Positions 45,993 to 55,989 of a stretch of 64,000 nucleotides of DNA are shown here, one piece after another. The DNA is taken from NCBI RefSeq assembly GCF_016908935.1, contig NZ_JAFBEV010000008.1, positions 1-64,000 on the forward strand, read 5' to 3'. The notes below the pieces were generated by a model. The model was not told the DNA's origin and did no database searches. It saw nothing but the letters and a program-made list of their open reading frames with translations. The position numbers and the translations under genes were made by a program. The stretch is from Sporolactobacillus spathodeae. GTDB taxonomy: Bacteria > Bacillota > Bacilli > Bacillales > Sporolactobacillaceae. Each line of letters starts with the position of its first letter. The first letter of the stretch is position 1.

Positions 45993-47084
45993 TCAAATTA
46001 GTGGTTTGTCTAATAAAGATTTTAATTCACTAATTCGATTCGGAATAACAAAAACTTCATTGTTTATTGAACAGATTTTATCACATAATTTAACAATCTC
46101 TTTATATAATGATTCAGGGTACTTTGTGCATCTATATAATAGAATGGTTTTAATATTTTTGCCAAGAAATAAGAACGGATTAATTGTTGCGCTAGATGCA
46201 ATGCTAATAAATATGGTATTAGTGAAATCATTGTTTAATAGAATTATCTCCCAAGGAATACGCGTATCAATATTTGTTTTATAACCTCGTTCATTAAATC
46301 GATTTTTTTTGTTTCTAGGATGAACTTTAACATAAATATTATTTTTTCCTACCAACTGGGCTATCTTATCAACCAATTCGCAGTCATCGATTGGTCTTCC
46401 ATCACCCGAATAAGATTCTTCAAAAAAAATATACTTTTTATCGTATTTATCAATAGACTCTCTATATCTAAAAATCAAGTTTAAATCATTTATTAATCTT
46501 CTACAGAATGTAGGATCCACTTTTACGATTTCACAATTAGGTGTCCAATCTAGAATATTAGGATTAAACAAATATACTGTCGAAATGGTGAAAAAGAATG
46601 ATCTTAACCATCTATGTATCCAATTTTTTCTCTTCCAGAATTGCCCATAATAGTCTGAATATGTGCTAAGCCCATCTTCATACATACACCCAAACAAATT
46701 GCTATTATCCATACGTAAAAGGCTTCCTAAATACTGCACTAGCATAGAATTATTAGCGAATAAAAAGACATCGTACCTTTTGTCAAGTTCGTCATATTGT
46801 GGTAAGAATCGCCTTAGCACTTTCTTGCCAAGCAATTTTGTCTTTATAAGGCTTAGCTTGTCATTTTTTATGCTTTCTTTTACCTTCCAATGATGAACAC
46901 GTCGGTAAATCCTACTTGCTTTTAGGCCATTAAATATTTCCAACGACTCATTCATATAATCAGTTACTATAATATCCACAAAATCATCTGTATAATAATC
47001 TTGCTCCAGTTTACTAGCCACAATAATTTGATATGGTGTATTACATAACGCTAATATCTTTTTCTTCAAGAAAATATCCTCCAC
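45993..47084 (-). CDS. GT52-like (sialyltransferase-type) glycosyltransferase
   Basis: A 363-residue protein without membrane spans. KILALCNTPYQIIVASKL at the start, LFGCMYEDGLSTYSDYYG (residues about 125-145) and IYVKVHPRNKKN with later IPWEIILLN match the order of motifs in GT52 enzymes (lipooligosaccharide sialyltransferases) and related polysialyltransferases: the acidic EDG and the HP motif that binds the CMP phosphate. It would transfer a CMP-activated sugar to the repeat unit, in line with the cytidylyltransferase two genes on. I recognise the family from motifs only. Confidence 0.7.
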   Translation of the reverse strand: MEDIFLKKKILALCNTPYQIIVASKLEQDYYTDDFVDIIVTDYMNESLEIFNGLKASRIYRRVHHWKVKESIKNDKLSLIKTKLLGKKVLRRFLPQYDELDKRYDVFLFANNSMLVQYLGSLLRMDNSNLFGCMYEDGLSTYSDYYGQFWKRKNWIHRWLRSFFFTISTVYLFNPNILDWTPNCEIVKVDPTFCRRLINDLNLIFRYRESIDKYDKKYIFFEESYSGDGRPIDDCELVDKIAQLVGKNNIYVKVHPRNKKNRFNERGYKTNIDTRIPWEIILLNNDFTNTIFISIASSATINPFLFLGKNIKTILLYRCTKYPESLYKEIVKLCDKICSINNEVFVIPNRISELKSLLDKPLI

Positions 47085-47088
47085 TTAA

Positions 47089-47637
47089 CTATTGAACTTT
47101 TTTCGCCGGTACACCTACAATAGTAATTCCTTCTTCATAAAATGATCTTGTGACTACTGCATTCGCTCCTATTCTAATATTACTCGCAATGTATACACCG
47201 CCAATTATTTTTGCCCCCACGCCAATATCAACATTATCTCCAATAGTAGGTACCCCTTTTTCAGATTCCCCTTTGTTCCCTATACAATTATCACCATGTA
47301 ATTGGCAATTTTTCCCTATATTAGTATGCCCATTAACTATAATAGAACCGTAATGCCATATTCTAAGGCCTGCATCAACCGTATTATGCCACATGGTAAC
47401 ACCTAACTTTGATCCGATTATATTTTTCTTTCGTTGCCATATGTAATATCTTATACGATGTTTATTATTAAAGTGATATTCTGTATATCTTAAACTTTTT
47501 GCATATTTCCAGAGTAAATAATCATGATCTTTTAACAAAGACAAGCGGAGCAAATTTTTCCAGTTGCCACCTATATAAAGATTTTTTTCTGTCTTTAAAC
47601 ATTCTATTAGTTCTTTTTTGGTTACAATCATCTGCAT
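47089..47637 (-). CDS. Serine acetyltransferase-like O-acetyltransferase
   Basis: A 182-residue acyltransferase of the left-handed beta-helix type. The hexapeptide repeats (INGHTNIGKNCQLHGDNCIG, TIGDNVDIGVGAKIIGG, IRIGANAVV) and the C-terminal GVPAKKV tail are clear, and HGDN holds the usual catalytic His. It probably O-acetylates a sugar of the exopolysaccharide. It lies 4 nt before the GT52-like gene on the same transcript. Confidence 0.85.
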   Translation of the reverse strand: MQMIVTKKELIECLKTEKNLYIGGNWKNLLRLSLLKDHDYLLWKYAKSLRYTEYHFNNKHRIRYYIWQRKKNIIGSKLGVTMWHNTVDAGLRIWHYGSIIVNGHTNIGKNCQLHGDNCIGNKGESEKGVPTIGDNVDIGVGAKIIGGVYIASNIRIGANAVVTRSFYEEGITIVGVPAKKVQ

Positions 47638-47639
47638 TT

Positions 47640-47913
47640 CCCCAAACTCTTTTTAGAAATTAACACTGACCTTAAAATAGGCAAGCAAATAACAAACAGC
47701 GCATACATAGATACTCCATTGTAGTACATTAGCTAATAGCCAAATGAATTTTGTCCAATTGCAATTGCAGAAATTTCTTATTAAGCAAATGGCTATTAGC
47801 AAATATATTACACCAAAACATGAGAAATATAGTACATATAATTGGACTTGCAATTATCAGCTTTTTAATAAAAATTGACTGGGTATATTTTATCCGGTAT
47901 TTTATATCGCATT
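47640..47913 (-). other. Gap with hydrophobic broken frames
   Basis: Two overlapping minus-strand frames code for hydrophobic stretches (for example 47853-47653, TTG start, no ribosome site). They may be the relic of a small membrane protein, but I cannot name one. Confidence 0.3.
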
Positions 47914-48924
47914 TTATTTTCTCGTCCTCATCCAAATTTTATGTATAGATCCTTCTACTCTTATTCCTAACTTTAGTGAATAGATTCCTAAAACAGACAT
48001 ACCCCAATAACATTTCATTTTGAATGTTAAGCCTTGTTTGTATGCCTCATGACGAACATTAACAAGCTTTTTATACAAACTTTTTATAAGTTTTGTGTCT
48101 TCACTTTTACTCAACACCATATTTCTTAAAACATAAGCGTATTCTTCGAATAATCGTTTAGATGCAACCTTCTTTAATCTTGGATACTTACACACAACAA
48201 CGTTGCACATTTGTTCTGCAAATTCAATTGCATCTATTCTTCTCGGATTAAATTGTTGCCGCGATATTGCCCCCTGACGAAAAACATAATCATATAATGC
48301 CCTTTGCCCGAATACAATTTTATCTGCCTTCATAAAAAGTTTATAAGTGGTAGGCAAATCTTCAAAAATACGTCCGATTGGATATCTAACATTTGCAAAA
48401 TCAGATTTTCTATACAGCTTTGCCCATGCAGAACTAGAGAATAGGGAACTATTACATAATTGGTATAATGCTTCTTCTTGATTCATTATGATAACTTTAC
48501 TATTATCATATACTTTATTGATAACTGCTCCATCTTCTGTTACATATCTATGGGTACATATTGATAAGGCTGCATCATTTTCCTTTAATAAATCATACAG
48601 ATAATGGATATAATCCGGTTCAATATAATCATCAGAATCAATACAAGTTACATATTTCCCTTGACACACATCCAAACCAGCATTTCTTGCATCAGATAGC
48701 CCCCCATTCTTTTTATGAATAGTTTTTATTCTGTTATCCTTTACCAGGTATTCATCAATCATTTTCCCGCAATTATCTGGTGAACCGTCATTTATTAGTA
48801 TAATTTCCAAATTCTCATATGTTTGATTTAATATAGAATCAACACACTTTGATAAATATTTTTCAACTTTATAGATGGGAACTATCACTGATATGAGTTC
48901 TTTTTCCATGGATGCTATTTGCAC
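47914..48924 (-). CDS. Family 2 glycosyltransferase
   Basis: A 336-residue GT-A transferase: ISVIVPIYKVEKYLSKCVDS at the start, ILINDGSPDN with the first metal-binding Asp, NGGLSDARNAG and CIDSDDYI (the DXD). GTG 48924 has GGGAG 10 nt upstream; an ATG at 48909 is the alternative. It adds one sugar to the lipid-linked repeat unit on the cytoplasmic face. Donor and acceptor cannot be read from the sequence. It follows the GT4 gene by 5 nt. Confidence 0.9.
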   Translation of the reverse strand: MQIASMEKELISVIVPIYKVEKYLSKCVDSILNQTYENLEIILINDGSPDNCGKMIDEYLVKDNRIKTIHKKNGGLSDARNAGLDVCQGKYVTCIDSDDYIEPDYIHYLYDLLKENDAALSICTHRYVTEDGAVINKVYDNSKVIIMNQEEALYQLCNSSLFSSSAWAKLYRKSDFANVRYPIGRIFEDLPTTYKLFMKADKIVFGQRALYDYVFRQGAISRQQFNPRRIDAIEFAEQMCNVVVCKYPRLKKVASKRLFEEYAYVLRNMVLSKSEDTKLIKSLYKKLVNVRHEAYKQGLTFKMKCYWGMSVLGIYSLKLGIRVEGSIHKIWMRTRK

Positions 48925-48929
48925 AATAC

Positions 48930-50099
48930 TTATTCTCCCGAATTCTCATTATTTCCAAGAACAGTCTCATATATTAGTTTCATTTTCTGATTCGACACAC
49001 TAATATCAAATTTTGATGCAATTTCAACGCATTTTCGATACATAGATTCTTTTGTTTCCTCAGATATATTTGAAAGTTTATCTATTATACTTGAAATGCT
49101 TTCAATTTCATTTGGATTACATAAGTACCCATCTTCTGAATCAATGACATATTCTCTAATTCCCTGAACATTAGCTCCTATTACCGGAATACCAGCAGCT
49201 AATGCTTCTATCCCAGCTAACCCTAGCCCCTCTCGCAAAGAGGGAATCGCTGATATATCTGCACACTTATATATTTGGGCTGTATCCAATCTATGCCCAA
49301 GCAGAACTAAATTTACATTATTTTCACGGGCTAAATCTTGGAGGTGCTTTTTCATCCCTGAATTAACCACTTCTGTCCCACAAATAACATATACATACTT
49401 TTCTTTATCATTTAACAAGCCCAATGCTTTTATAACTGCTTGATGGTTTTTTCGCTGAGATAACTCACCAACACTAAGTACCATAATTTTATTTTCTTGT
49501 ACACCTATACTCTTTCTGTACTCGACACGATTAATGTTCATGTCTCTATATTTAGCTACATCAACCCCTACTCCAGGAATACAGAATACTTTTTTACATT
49601 TCATTCTTTTTGCATTATCAAAATCTAAATGGTTGATTGTGATAATTGCATCTGTAAATCTTGAGCAAAAACGCTCTATATTATAATAAATCAACCATGA
49701 TTTCTTAGAGGATGTATCTGTAAATGCAAAGCCATGCGTTGTATAAATCACCTTACAGTCATGCCTTCTGATTGACCGTGCTGCTAATCTAGTAAATATA
49801 CCTGCAATTGGTGTATGACAATGAATTAGTTGATACTTATTTTGTCTTAATATATTCTTTATTTGATTGAATGCTCTAATATTCTGTGGTGATAAAGGAT
49901 TCTTAGAGTCGAAGTTAACGTTGTAAAAACAAATTTTCTTTTCTTTAAATTTTTTCACTTCCGGATAGTATTCTCCGTCATTCATAATACAGTTAGCTGC
50001 AACTTCTATGCTATATCCCATACCTTCAAGGATTTTAATGTCGTTCCACAAGAAATTAAAAAAACCTGCTAAATTTGCTACAATTAATGCCTTTTCCAT
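48930..50099 (-). CDS. Family 4 glycosyltransferase
   Basis: A 389-residue GT-B transferase with LIHCHTPIAGIFTRLAAR in the N-domain, TTHGFAF, and the C-domain signature SLREGLGLAGIEALAAGIPV with the EX7E Glu residues. The AANCIMNDGEY segment and overall layout resemble capsule GT4 enzymes of EpsD/CapM type. It is upstream of the GT2 gene and downstream of a dead IS30 element that separates it from the other GT4 gene. Confidence 0.88.
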   Translation of the reverse strand: MEKALIVANLAGFFNFLWNDIKILEGMGYSIEVAANCIMNDGEYYPEVKKFKEKKICFYNVNFDSKNPLSPQNIRAFNQIKNILRQNKYQLIHCHTPIAGIFTRLAARSIRRHDCKVIYTTHGFAFTDTSSKKSWLIYYNIERFCSRFTDAIITINHLDFDNAKRMKCKKVFCIPGVGVDVAKYRDMNINRVEYRKSIGVQENKIMVLSVGELSQRKNHQAVIKALGLLNDKEKYVYVICGTEVVNSGMKKHLQDLARENNVNLVLLGHRLDTAQIYKCADISAIPSLREGLGLAGIEALAAGIPVIGANVQGIREYVIDSEDGYLCNPNEIESISSIIDKLSNISEETKESMYRKCVEIASKFDISVSNQKMKLIYETVLGNNENSGE

Positions 50100-50164
50100 A
50101 ACTTTATTTCACCCCTTTCATTTTTTTCATAACTTACAATAAAATTCAACACTCTATAGATTGA

Positions 50165-50930
50165 CTCTGTAACCTTGGTGAAACCTACCGTTATATGTTC
50201 TTGATTGCGTGTCTGATAACCCAGAATCTTTCGTAGCAACTCATTCTTCCATGTTTCGACATCTTGTAGGTACGCATCGGTATACTGATGAATTGGTTAT
50301 CCCTTTTTGATGAATCGTCGAATCATCCCGTTGTGCCGATCTCATAAAGATGTATAGCGCTGGGTGAAATAAACATAAATGCCTTCTTCACTCAAATTTG
50401 CCAGCTCACTGAATTCAGTCCCCGTTATCCGCAGTAATGATCTTAAATACGGTTATAGGGCGGCTCCTCATAAGGAGCCATTATCCCTCTTAAGCCTTCT
50501 TGTACAGACGGGTGTATCTCTCTTTCCAAATATTCCAATCATCAGTTGTTTGCGGGTCATACGCTCCGCCAATGTGAACAGTACGTGATCCTGACTCTTT
50601 TGTACTGATCCGTATCAATTCCCAGTGGCCAAATTCTTCTCGAATCTCAATCTCAGGTTGCGTTGCTCGATACTTTATCCCAGAAACGCTGTTTTTCTTA
50701 ACAGATTACTTTTTCATGGATTGACTTGTTTTCAGCGCAATATCAAGTTGATTACAGCCATTTTTCCTTGGTCAGTCAGATTATAAAATGGTCTCGTATA
50801 GGGCACGTAATGATCTTTAAACTCCCAATGTGTCCGTGCATGACAGACAGCGGCATCCAGTGAACATTGCTCCTTCAGAATTTTCTTCTCTGCCCAGCGA
50901 AGAAAGTCCCCTCCCTTCATGACCCAAAAA
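50165..50930 (-). pseudogene. IS30-family transposase remnant
   Basis: On the minus strand, in broken frames, one can read CSLDAAVCHARTHWEFKD and FYNLTDQGK (N-terminal part), FGHWEL (catalytic core), KIITADNG, ANLSEEGIYVYFTQRYTS, RRFIKKG, YLQDVETWKNELLRKILGYQ (C-terminal part), in the order of IS30 transposases. At least four stops or shifts are present. It splits the glycosyltransferase genes. Confidence 0.8.
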
Positions 50931-51032
50931 GATCTGCCGCACGCTCTCCGGTTCTCACGATAATCACGTGCACTACATCATGGGAAATATTAGTTCCTTA
51001 TTAGTTCCTGTTTATTTTGCCTCTGTCTCCAT

Positions 51033-52256
51033 CTATAAGGTAATTCCAACATTTTGATATACTTTCTGTAGCAATTCATAATGGATACCCTGCGTATAAT
51101 TTTCTTCATACAAGTACAAAGATGCTCGCTCCATCTGTTGATAGGTGGGGAAATCCATCTGTTCAATCTTTTCTAATGCTTCTCGTAACGATATAGCATT
51201 TCTACTTTCAAACAAATATCCATTTTCTTTAACCAACTCCGGAATGCCGCCAATATCCGCTCCGACAATCGGCCTTCCAAGTTGAAGTGCTTCTATTGCA
51301 GAATAAGGCCCGTTTTCATACCACTCAGATGGCAAAATAATTGCCTTGGCATTTCCCACAATGTCTATCAATTCTTGTCCGCCCTTGAAACCAAGTAATT
51401 TTATATTTGTCAACTGATTTTTGGTTATATAATCAGCAAGTTCCTCTTTCAATGGTCCTGTTCCTACCACGTACAATTGCATATTCGTTCCTGTTACAGC
51501 TTTAATTAATGTAAGAATACCTTTTTCTTCTGATAAACGCCCAAAATACAAATAATATTTCTTAGCATCTGTTGAATGTTTTACAACTGGTGCTTCTCGG
51601 TCTAAAAAGTTCGGTATATGGACAATTCTCTCTGGTGATATGCCAAATTCTTCAAACTTTCTCATATAGAATGCACTGGGAGTAATAATAGTATCAATTG
51701 CATCATAACTTTTACGCCATTTGTGTATATAACCCTCAATGACATTGACGCAACTTTTAGACAGTGAATTCTTCACACATCTATTGACAGCACAATGATA
51801 ATAATGACCATCTATACACTTTTCACAGATTTCACCATGATGCATCATCTTATAATTCAAACAGACCATCTTTAAATCATGTGCAGTATATACTGTTGGA
51901 ATATGATATTTTTTAATAACATCTAAAATAGAAGGAGACATTTGATGCTGAAAAATATGAAGATGTATTAAATCCGGATGTTCTGCTTTAACTAGTGTCT
52001 CAAACTTTTTTTTTGCTTCACGGGAATATATGATATTCATCGCCATCCGGAACTTTGCAAACATTCCTCCAGCCCCATTGTAGTCCACATGATCAACAAA
52101 ATATTCACTATATGGTGATGTGACGTTCTTCTCATCCTTCATCGAGAAATCAATGACCGTATGACCGTGTGCTTCTAGCACTCGTTTCAATGCAAAATAA
52201 TATGTTTCACTTCCACCCTTAATATAATTATACTTGTTGACCATAAGTATTTTCAT
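51033..52256 (-). CDS. Family 4 glycosyltransferase
   Basis: A 407-residue GT-B transferase. N-domain: KILMVNKYNYIKGGSETYYF and DLIHLHIFQHQMSPSI. A Cys-rich insert CEKCIDGHYYHCAVNRCVKN near residue 150 is typical of a group of capsule GT4 enzymes. C-domain: LYFGRLSEEKGI and PSEWYENGPYSAIEALQLGRP with the EX7E pair. It starts 9 nt after the preceding transferase gene ends. The sugar donor is unknown. Confidence 0.9.
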   Translation of the reverse strand: MKILMVNKYNYIKGGSETYYFALKRVLEAHGHTVIDFSMKDEKNVTSPYSEYFVDHVDYNGAGGMFAKFRMAMNIIYSREAKKKFETLVKAEHPDLIHLHIFQHQMSPSILDVIKKYHIPTVYTAHDLKMVCLNYKMMHHGEICEKCIDGHYYHCAVNRCVKNSLSKSCVNVIEGYIHKWRKSYDAIDTIITPSAFYMRKFEEFGISPERIVHIPNFLDREAPVVKHSTDAKKYYLYFGRLSEEKGILTLIKAVTGTNMQLYVVGTGPLKEELADYITKNQLTNIKLLGFKGGQELIDIVGNAKAIILPSEWYENGPYSAIEALQLGRPIVGADIGGIPELVKENGYLFESRNAISLREALEKIEQMDFPTYQQMERASLYLYEENYTQGIHYELLQKVYQNVGITL

Positions 52257-52265
52257 TATCTCACC

Positions 52266-53423
52266 TCAATCTTGGAGAAACACTTGTTCATACATATTCA
52301 CGATGTGAACCCAACTATATGCTTCAGCAATTCGTTTTTTTGCTCTAATCCCTAAAGAAGCAATTTGTTCTGATTTCATCGCATCTGCTTTCTCAATCAA
52401 TGAAGCGAGGTTACCATCATCTTTTCTCCAGTACAGAGCTACGTCTTCACCGACTTCACGATTAAAACCAACACCAAGCAGCAGGTTCAGCTTGGTACTG
52501 CTCAACGCTTCCAGCAAACTCGGATTAGTTCCTCCAACCTCATGACCATGTAAGTATCCATATGCTTTCTCTCGAATTTTCTTAAGCAATTCTTGATCAT
52601 ACACGGTTCCAACAAATTTAATTCGATTGTCACTTCTATAATGGAGCTTTTGTTCTATTTTTTCCAAGAAGGCATTATTGTCAGTCGTAATAATTGCAAA
52701 ATCTTTTTTGGACTTTGATTTCATAAACTCACAAATCATTGTCTCAAAGTTGTTTTCTGGAACAAAGCGCCCTACTACCAGATAATAGTTTTGCGGTGTC
52801 AATCCCATCTTAGTCAGCCACTGTTGATATTTTTTATTATCATCTGCTAACTGCGAAGGTCTTGTTTCAGAACCATATGCAATAAATGTTGTCTTCGGAT
52901 GATATTGTCCATACTCTTTCTGAATATATTTTTCAATATTTTTGCTATCACAAATGAGCAAATCGGCGTGTTTTACCATTAACTGCTCTGATATTTTCCA
53001 GTATTTGCGCACTGGTGCAGACCACTTGGCCCGAAGAAATTCGTGTCCGTCGGGGTTCAAATACACTTTCCCTCCCAACTTATGTATTACTTTTTGAAAA
53101 TGCCCGATAAACAGCCCAATTCTACAAGCCAGAATATATATAATCGGATGCTCAATATGATTTTTCTTTATGTAATCACAACAACGTTTCAGGGAAATAA
53201 TATCATAATAAATTGCTTGTGCAGCTCCTACATCAGGAACTTTCACGTTGAAACATCTTGCATTATGATACTCGAATTCACCATTTTCAGTACTTTTGCA
53301 GGCTACATGATACTTAAGCTTTTTATTATTCTGATGATATTCTGTGAGCTTATCAACAAAGGTTTCATACCCACCATAAGCACCAGGAATACCCTTTGAT
53401 CCGATGATAAATACATGCTGCAT
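52266..53423 (-). CDS. DUF1972 glycosyltransferase, probable rhamnosyltransferase
   Basis: A 385-residue GT-B enzyme. The N-terminal DUF1972 domain begins IIGSKGIPGAYGGYETFVDKL, and the GT1/4 C-domain has VVGRFVPENNFETMI and GTNPSLLEALSS. Relatives (Cps2T/RgpA type) transfer rhamnose from dTDP-rhamnose as the second sugar of the repeat. The fragment of rfbA just upstream (53661-53967) agrees with a former rhamnose pathway here; no intact rml genes are in the window, so they must be elsewhere if the enzyme is active. Confidence 0.88.
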   Translation of the reverse strand: MQHVFIIGSKGIPGAYGGYETFVDKLTEYHQNNKKLKYHVACKSTENGEFEYHNARCFNVKVPDVGAAQAIYYDIISLKRCCDYIKKNHIEHPIIYILACRIGLFIGHFQKVIHKLGGKVYLNPDGHEFLRAKWSAPVRKYWKISEQLMVKHADLLICDSKNIEKYIQKEYGQYHPKTTFIAYGSETRPSQLADDNKKYQQWLTKMGLTPQNYYLVVGRFVPENNFETMICEFMKSKSKKDFAIITTDNNAFLEKIEQKLHYRSDNRIKFVGTVYDQELLKKIREKAYGYLHGHEVGGTNPSLLEALSSTKLNLLLGVGFNREVGEDVALYWRKDDGNLASLIEKADAMKSEQIASLGIRAKKRIAEAYSWVHIVNMYEQVFLQD

Positions 53424-53660
53424 TATTTATTCTCCCTACTTAATTAAAAACTGATTGATTAAATGTTGTCGATCCTTCATGAATACCGACAAGAACCTCA
53501 AAACTCGATCCGGTCACTGCACAAAGCAATAATTCCTCTGCGTGGTAATTTTCCATAAAATAACCGCTATTGTATCAAATAGCTTTCGGTTCAATAAATG
53601 ACACCTTTAAATTGTTTGTTACTATTATTCCCCCATGGTTTTTACCTATTTACCGTTTTT
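53424..53660. other. Gap between rfbA fragment and DUF1972 gene
   Basis: No credible frame or signal seen. Confidence 0.4.
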
Positions 53661-53967
53661 CTATCTAATAATTATAATTAAATATCTTTCGTATCCGCTT
53701 TTAGATAATGGTCTCGCTGATTGATAGAGTTTATCCTCATCAATAAGCCCATACGAAATACAATTTTCTTCAAACAAGCAATTCTCAATAAACTGAGAAG
53801 CTTTTAGCAGTGAATCATGTGCGCTAGTATCCTACCATTTAAATCCACATTCCGAGAGTTCAGAATTTAATTGTCCCATTTTTAAATAGATTCCACTAGC
53901 CGAAATTATCTCTAGTTTCCCTCGATCAATTAACACAATACTTTTGGCAATGTCAATAACCTGATTA
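53661..53967 (-). pseudogene. 3' fragment of rfbA (glucose-1-phosphate thymidylyltransferase)
   Basis: On the minus strand one frame, with a single stop, reads NQVIDIAKSIVLIDRGKLEI, then KW-stop-DTSAHDSLLKASQFIE, then SYGLIDEDKLYQSARPLSKS and GYERYL before the final stop. This follows the C-terminal third of RfbA (DRGELEIT, WLDTGTHDSLLEASQFI, EQL, PL.K.GYGQYL). The N-terminal two thirds are gone. Confidence 0.8.
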
Positions 53968-54140
53968 TAATAAAAAAGACCCGTTACTACTTAAAGATCT
54001 TGGAGCTCTAGGAGATCTCAGCTTTTATTCACTGCAAGTAATCGTTTCGATATTGAGCGGGTGGAGGGATAAAGTCGCGTTCCACTTCAACCTGCCAAAA
54101 TGATTGCGTTCACCTTGTTCCACCATCCTCAACGCATCAT

Positions 54141-54848
54141 TTAAAAAGCATTTTTCGAACCAAACAGCATGTGGATCGTCTTAAAGGCTATTTTTAAATC
54201 AAATAATAGACTTCTCGAATGAATATATTGCAAATCTAATGTCACCATATCTTTAAAATCAAGATTACTCCGCCCACTCACTTGCCATAGTCCCGTGCAG
54301 CCTGGTTTTACGAGTAGCCGTTGTTTGTCATAGGCAGTATATTCGTCCACTTCGCGCGGAAGCGGTGGACGCGGGCCGACAAGACTCATCTCTCCATGTA
54401 ACACATTAAAGAGCTGCGGCAATTCGTCGAGACTTGTCATTCTAAGAAAACGGCCGATCCGCGTGACACGCGGATCCTCTTTCATTTTAAACATTGCTCC
54501 GGATATTTCGTTCTGATTAACTAAGCTGTCTAATAAATCCTCAGCATTGGAAACCATTGAGCGAAATTTATAAATTTGAAAGAGCGTGCCATTTTGACCA
54601 ACGCGAATTTGCTTAAAAAGAATTTTTCCATTTGGATCATCTAACTTAATCAATAGACTGATGACTAGAAAAACCGGCGAAAGGAGGATGATTCCGAAGA
54701 ATGCCCCAAATAAATCCATTAGCCACTTAATAATGAGATAATTCTTTTGTGCGTCAATCGTTGATTTCAGTCCGCTATGTGCGTGATCAACTGAGAGTTT
54801 GCATGCATTCGCATCATCATCCGCCGCTTCTTTTGAAAGTGCCATCAT
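54141..54848 (-). CDS. Undecaprenyl-phosphate sugar-phosphate transferase (priming)
   Basis: A 235-residue bacterial sugar transferase of the EpsL/CpsE/WcaJ-core type. One membrane segment (about residues 42-66, [20 protein letters not shown]) is followed by the catalytic part: [56 protein letters not shown] and [12 protein letters not shown]. It starts the repeat unit by moving a sugar phosphate from UDP-sugar to the lipid carrier. GGGAGAG lies 6 nt before the ATG. The next complete downstream gene is the DUF1972 transferase. Confidence 0.92.
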   Translation of the reverse strand: MMALSKEAADDDANACKLSVDHAHSGLKSTIDAQKNYLIIKWLMDLFGAFFGIILLSPVFLVISLLIKLDDPNGKILFKQIRVGQNGTLFQIYKFRSMVSNAEDLLDSLVNQNEISGAMFKMKEDPRVTRIGRFLRMTSLDELPQLFNVLHGEMSLVGPRPPLPREVDEYTAYDKQRLLVKPGCTGLWQVSGRSNLDFKDMVTLDLQYIHSRSLLFDLKIAFKTIHMLFGSKNAF

Positions 54849-54906
54849 TCACCACTCTCCCTAAATATAGTGCATATTACAGTATATTACAGACTGCTTT
54901 TTATCA

Positions 54907-55974
54907 TTAAATGGGTTCAAGAATCTCGTAAGATCGACAAATAGAGTTGAACTTAAAGCGCCAAACGTATAACAATTCTAAAAATTGATGATAAATTTTC
55001 TCCAGTTTGTGTCTTAATATATTAATAATTAAAGCAATGATTTGTATTCCATTCAGACTGCCAAAACGTTTTTGAATTTTTTCTAAGAGCAGGATTTGCT
55101 GGTTGTTATTGACTTCAATTACGGATTTAAGAAGATTGAATACGTGGTGGTTGTTGCCGGCGATTTGCACCAGTGCGTTGGTATCTTTTGGGAAACAAGA
55201 TCCACCGTAGCCAATGCCGGCTTTTAAAAAGTCTGGACCGATCCGATGATCTTTGCCCATGCCTTCGGCAACTTTTTCAACATCGGCCCCCAGAGCATCG
55301 CAGATATTGGTGATTTCATTAATAAAGCTAATTTTTGTCGCCAGGAATGCATTGGACGCGTATTTAATCATTTCAGCGCTGGCAATATCAGTTTTCAGAA
55401 TCGGCATATCAAACGGCTGATTAATGGTTGCTAAGGTATCAGCCGTTTCTTGATCTTCTGTGCCAATCACGATTCGATCGCCGTGGAAGGTGTCTTTTAC
55501 GGCCGATCCTTCGCGGAGAAATTCGGGGTTGGAAGCAATTTTTACGTGATGTTCATTTTTTGTATAGCTGTTCATGATATTTTTAATATGAAGGTTTGTC
55601 CCAACTGGTACGGTACTCTTGATCACGACAATGACATCGTGCGTGATGTTTGCTGCGATATCTTGGGCCGCTTGCTCGACGTAATCCAGGTTGGCCGATC
55701 CGTCTGGGCGTTGTGGTGTGCCAACAGCGATGTAGATCACGTCAGCACCGGCTAAACCGTCTTGATGTTTCGATGTGAAGAATAGCCTGTTTTCAGCCAT
55801 ATTCCTCTTCATCAATTCTTCCAGACCCGGCTCATAAATGGTTGGAATCCCTTGATTCAATGTGTTTACTTTGTCCGGATCGACATCGATACAGGTCACC
55901 GTATGGCCGATTTCAGATAGTGCGACACCGGTGACGAGGCCAACATAACCGGTACCAATGACAGCGAGTTTCAT
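54907..55974 (-). CDS. ugd: UDP-glucose 6-dehydrogenase, C-terminally truncated
   Basis: A 355-residue frame of the UDP-glucose/GDP-mannose dehydrogenase family. The NAD site GTGYVGLVTGVALSE and the catalytic Cys in GYGGSCFPKD are intact. After about residue 305 (KRFGSLNGIQIIAL) the sequence loses all likeness to the family, where LGLAFKPNTDD should follow, and a foreign tail of about 45 residues (ILRHKLEKIYHQ) replaces the 130-residue UDP-binding domain. The enzyme would make UDP-glucuronate, but this form is probably inactive. The break lies near 55055. Confidence 0.85.
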   Translation of the reverse strand: MKLAVIGTGYVGLVTGVALSEIGHTVTCIDVDPDKVNTLNQGIPTIYEPGLEELMKRNMAENRLFFTSKHQDGLAGADVIYIAVGTPQRPDGSANLDYVEQAAQDIAANITHDVIVVIKSTVPVGTNLHIKNIMNSYTKNEHHVKIASNPEFLREGSAVKDTFHGDRIVIGTEDQETADTLATINQPFDMPILKTDIASAEMIKYASNAFLATKISFINEITNICDALGADVEKVAEGMGKDHRIGPDFLKAGIGYGGSCFPKDTNALVQIAGNNHHVFNLLKSVIEVNNNQQILLLEKIQKRFGSLNGIQIIALIINILRHKLEKIYHQFLELLYVWRFKFNSICRSYEILEPI

Positions 55975-55989
55975 AATCGAAATCCCCCT

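Noticed and set aside
47653-47935. Two hydrophobic small frames between GT2 and acetyltransferase genes
   Set aside because: TTG starts without ribosome sites; one begins inside the GT2 3' end. Kept only as a gap note.
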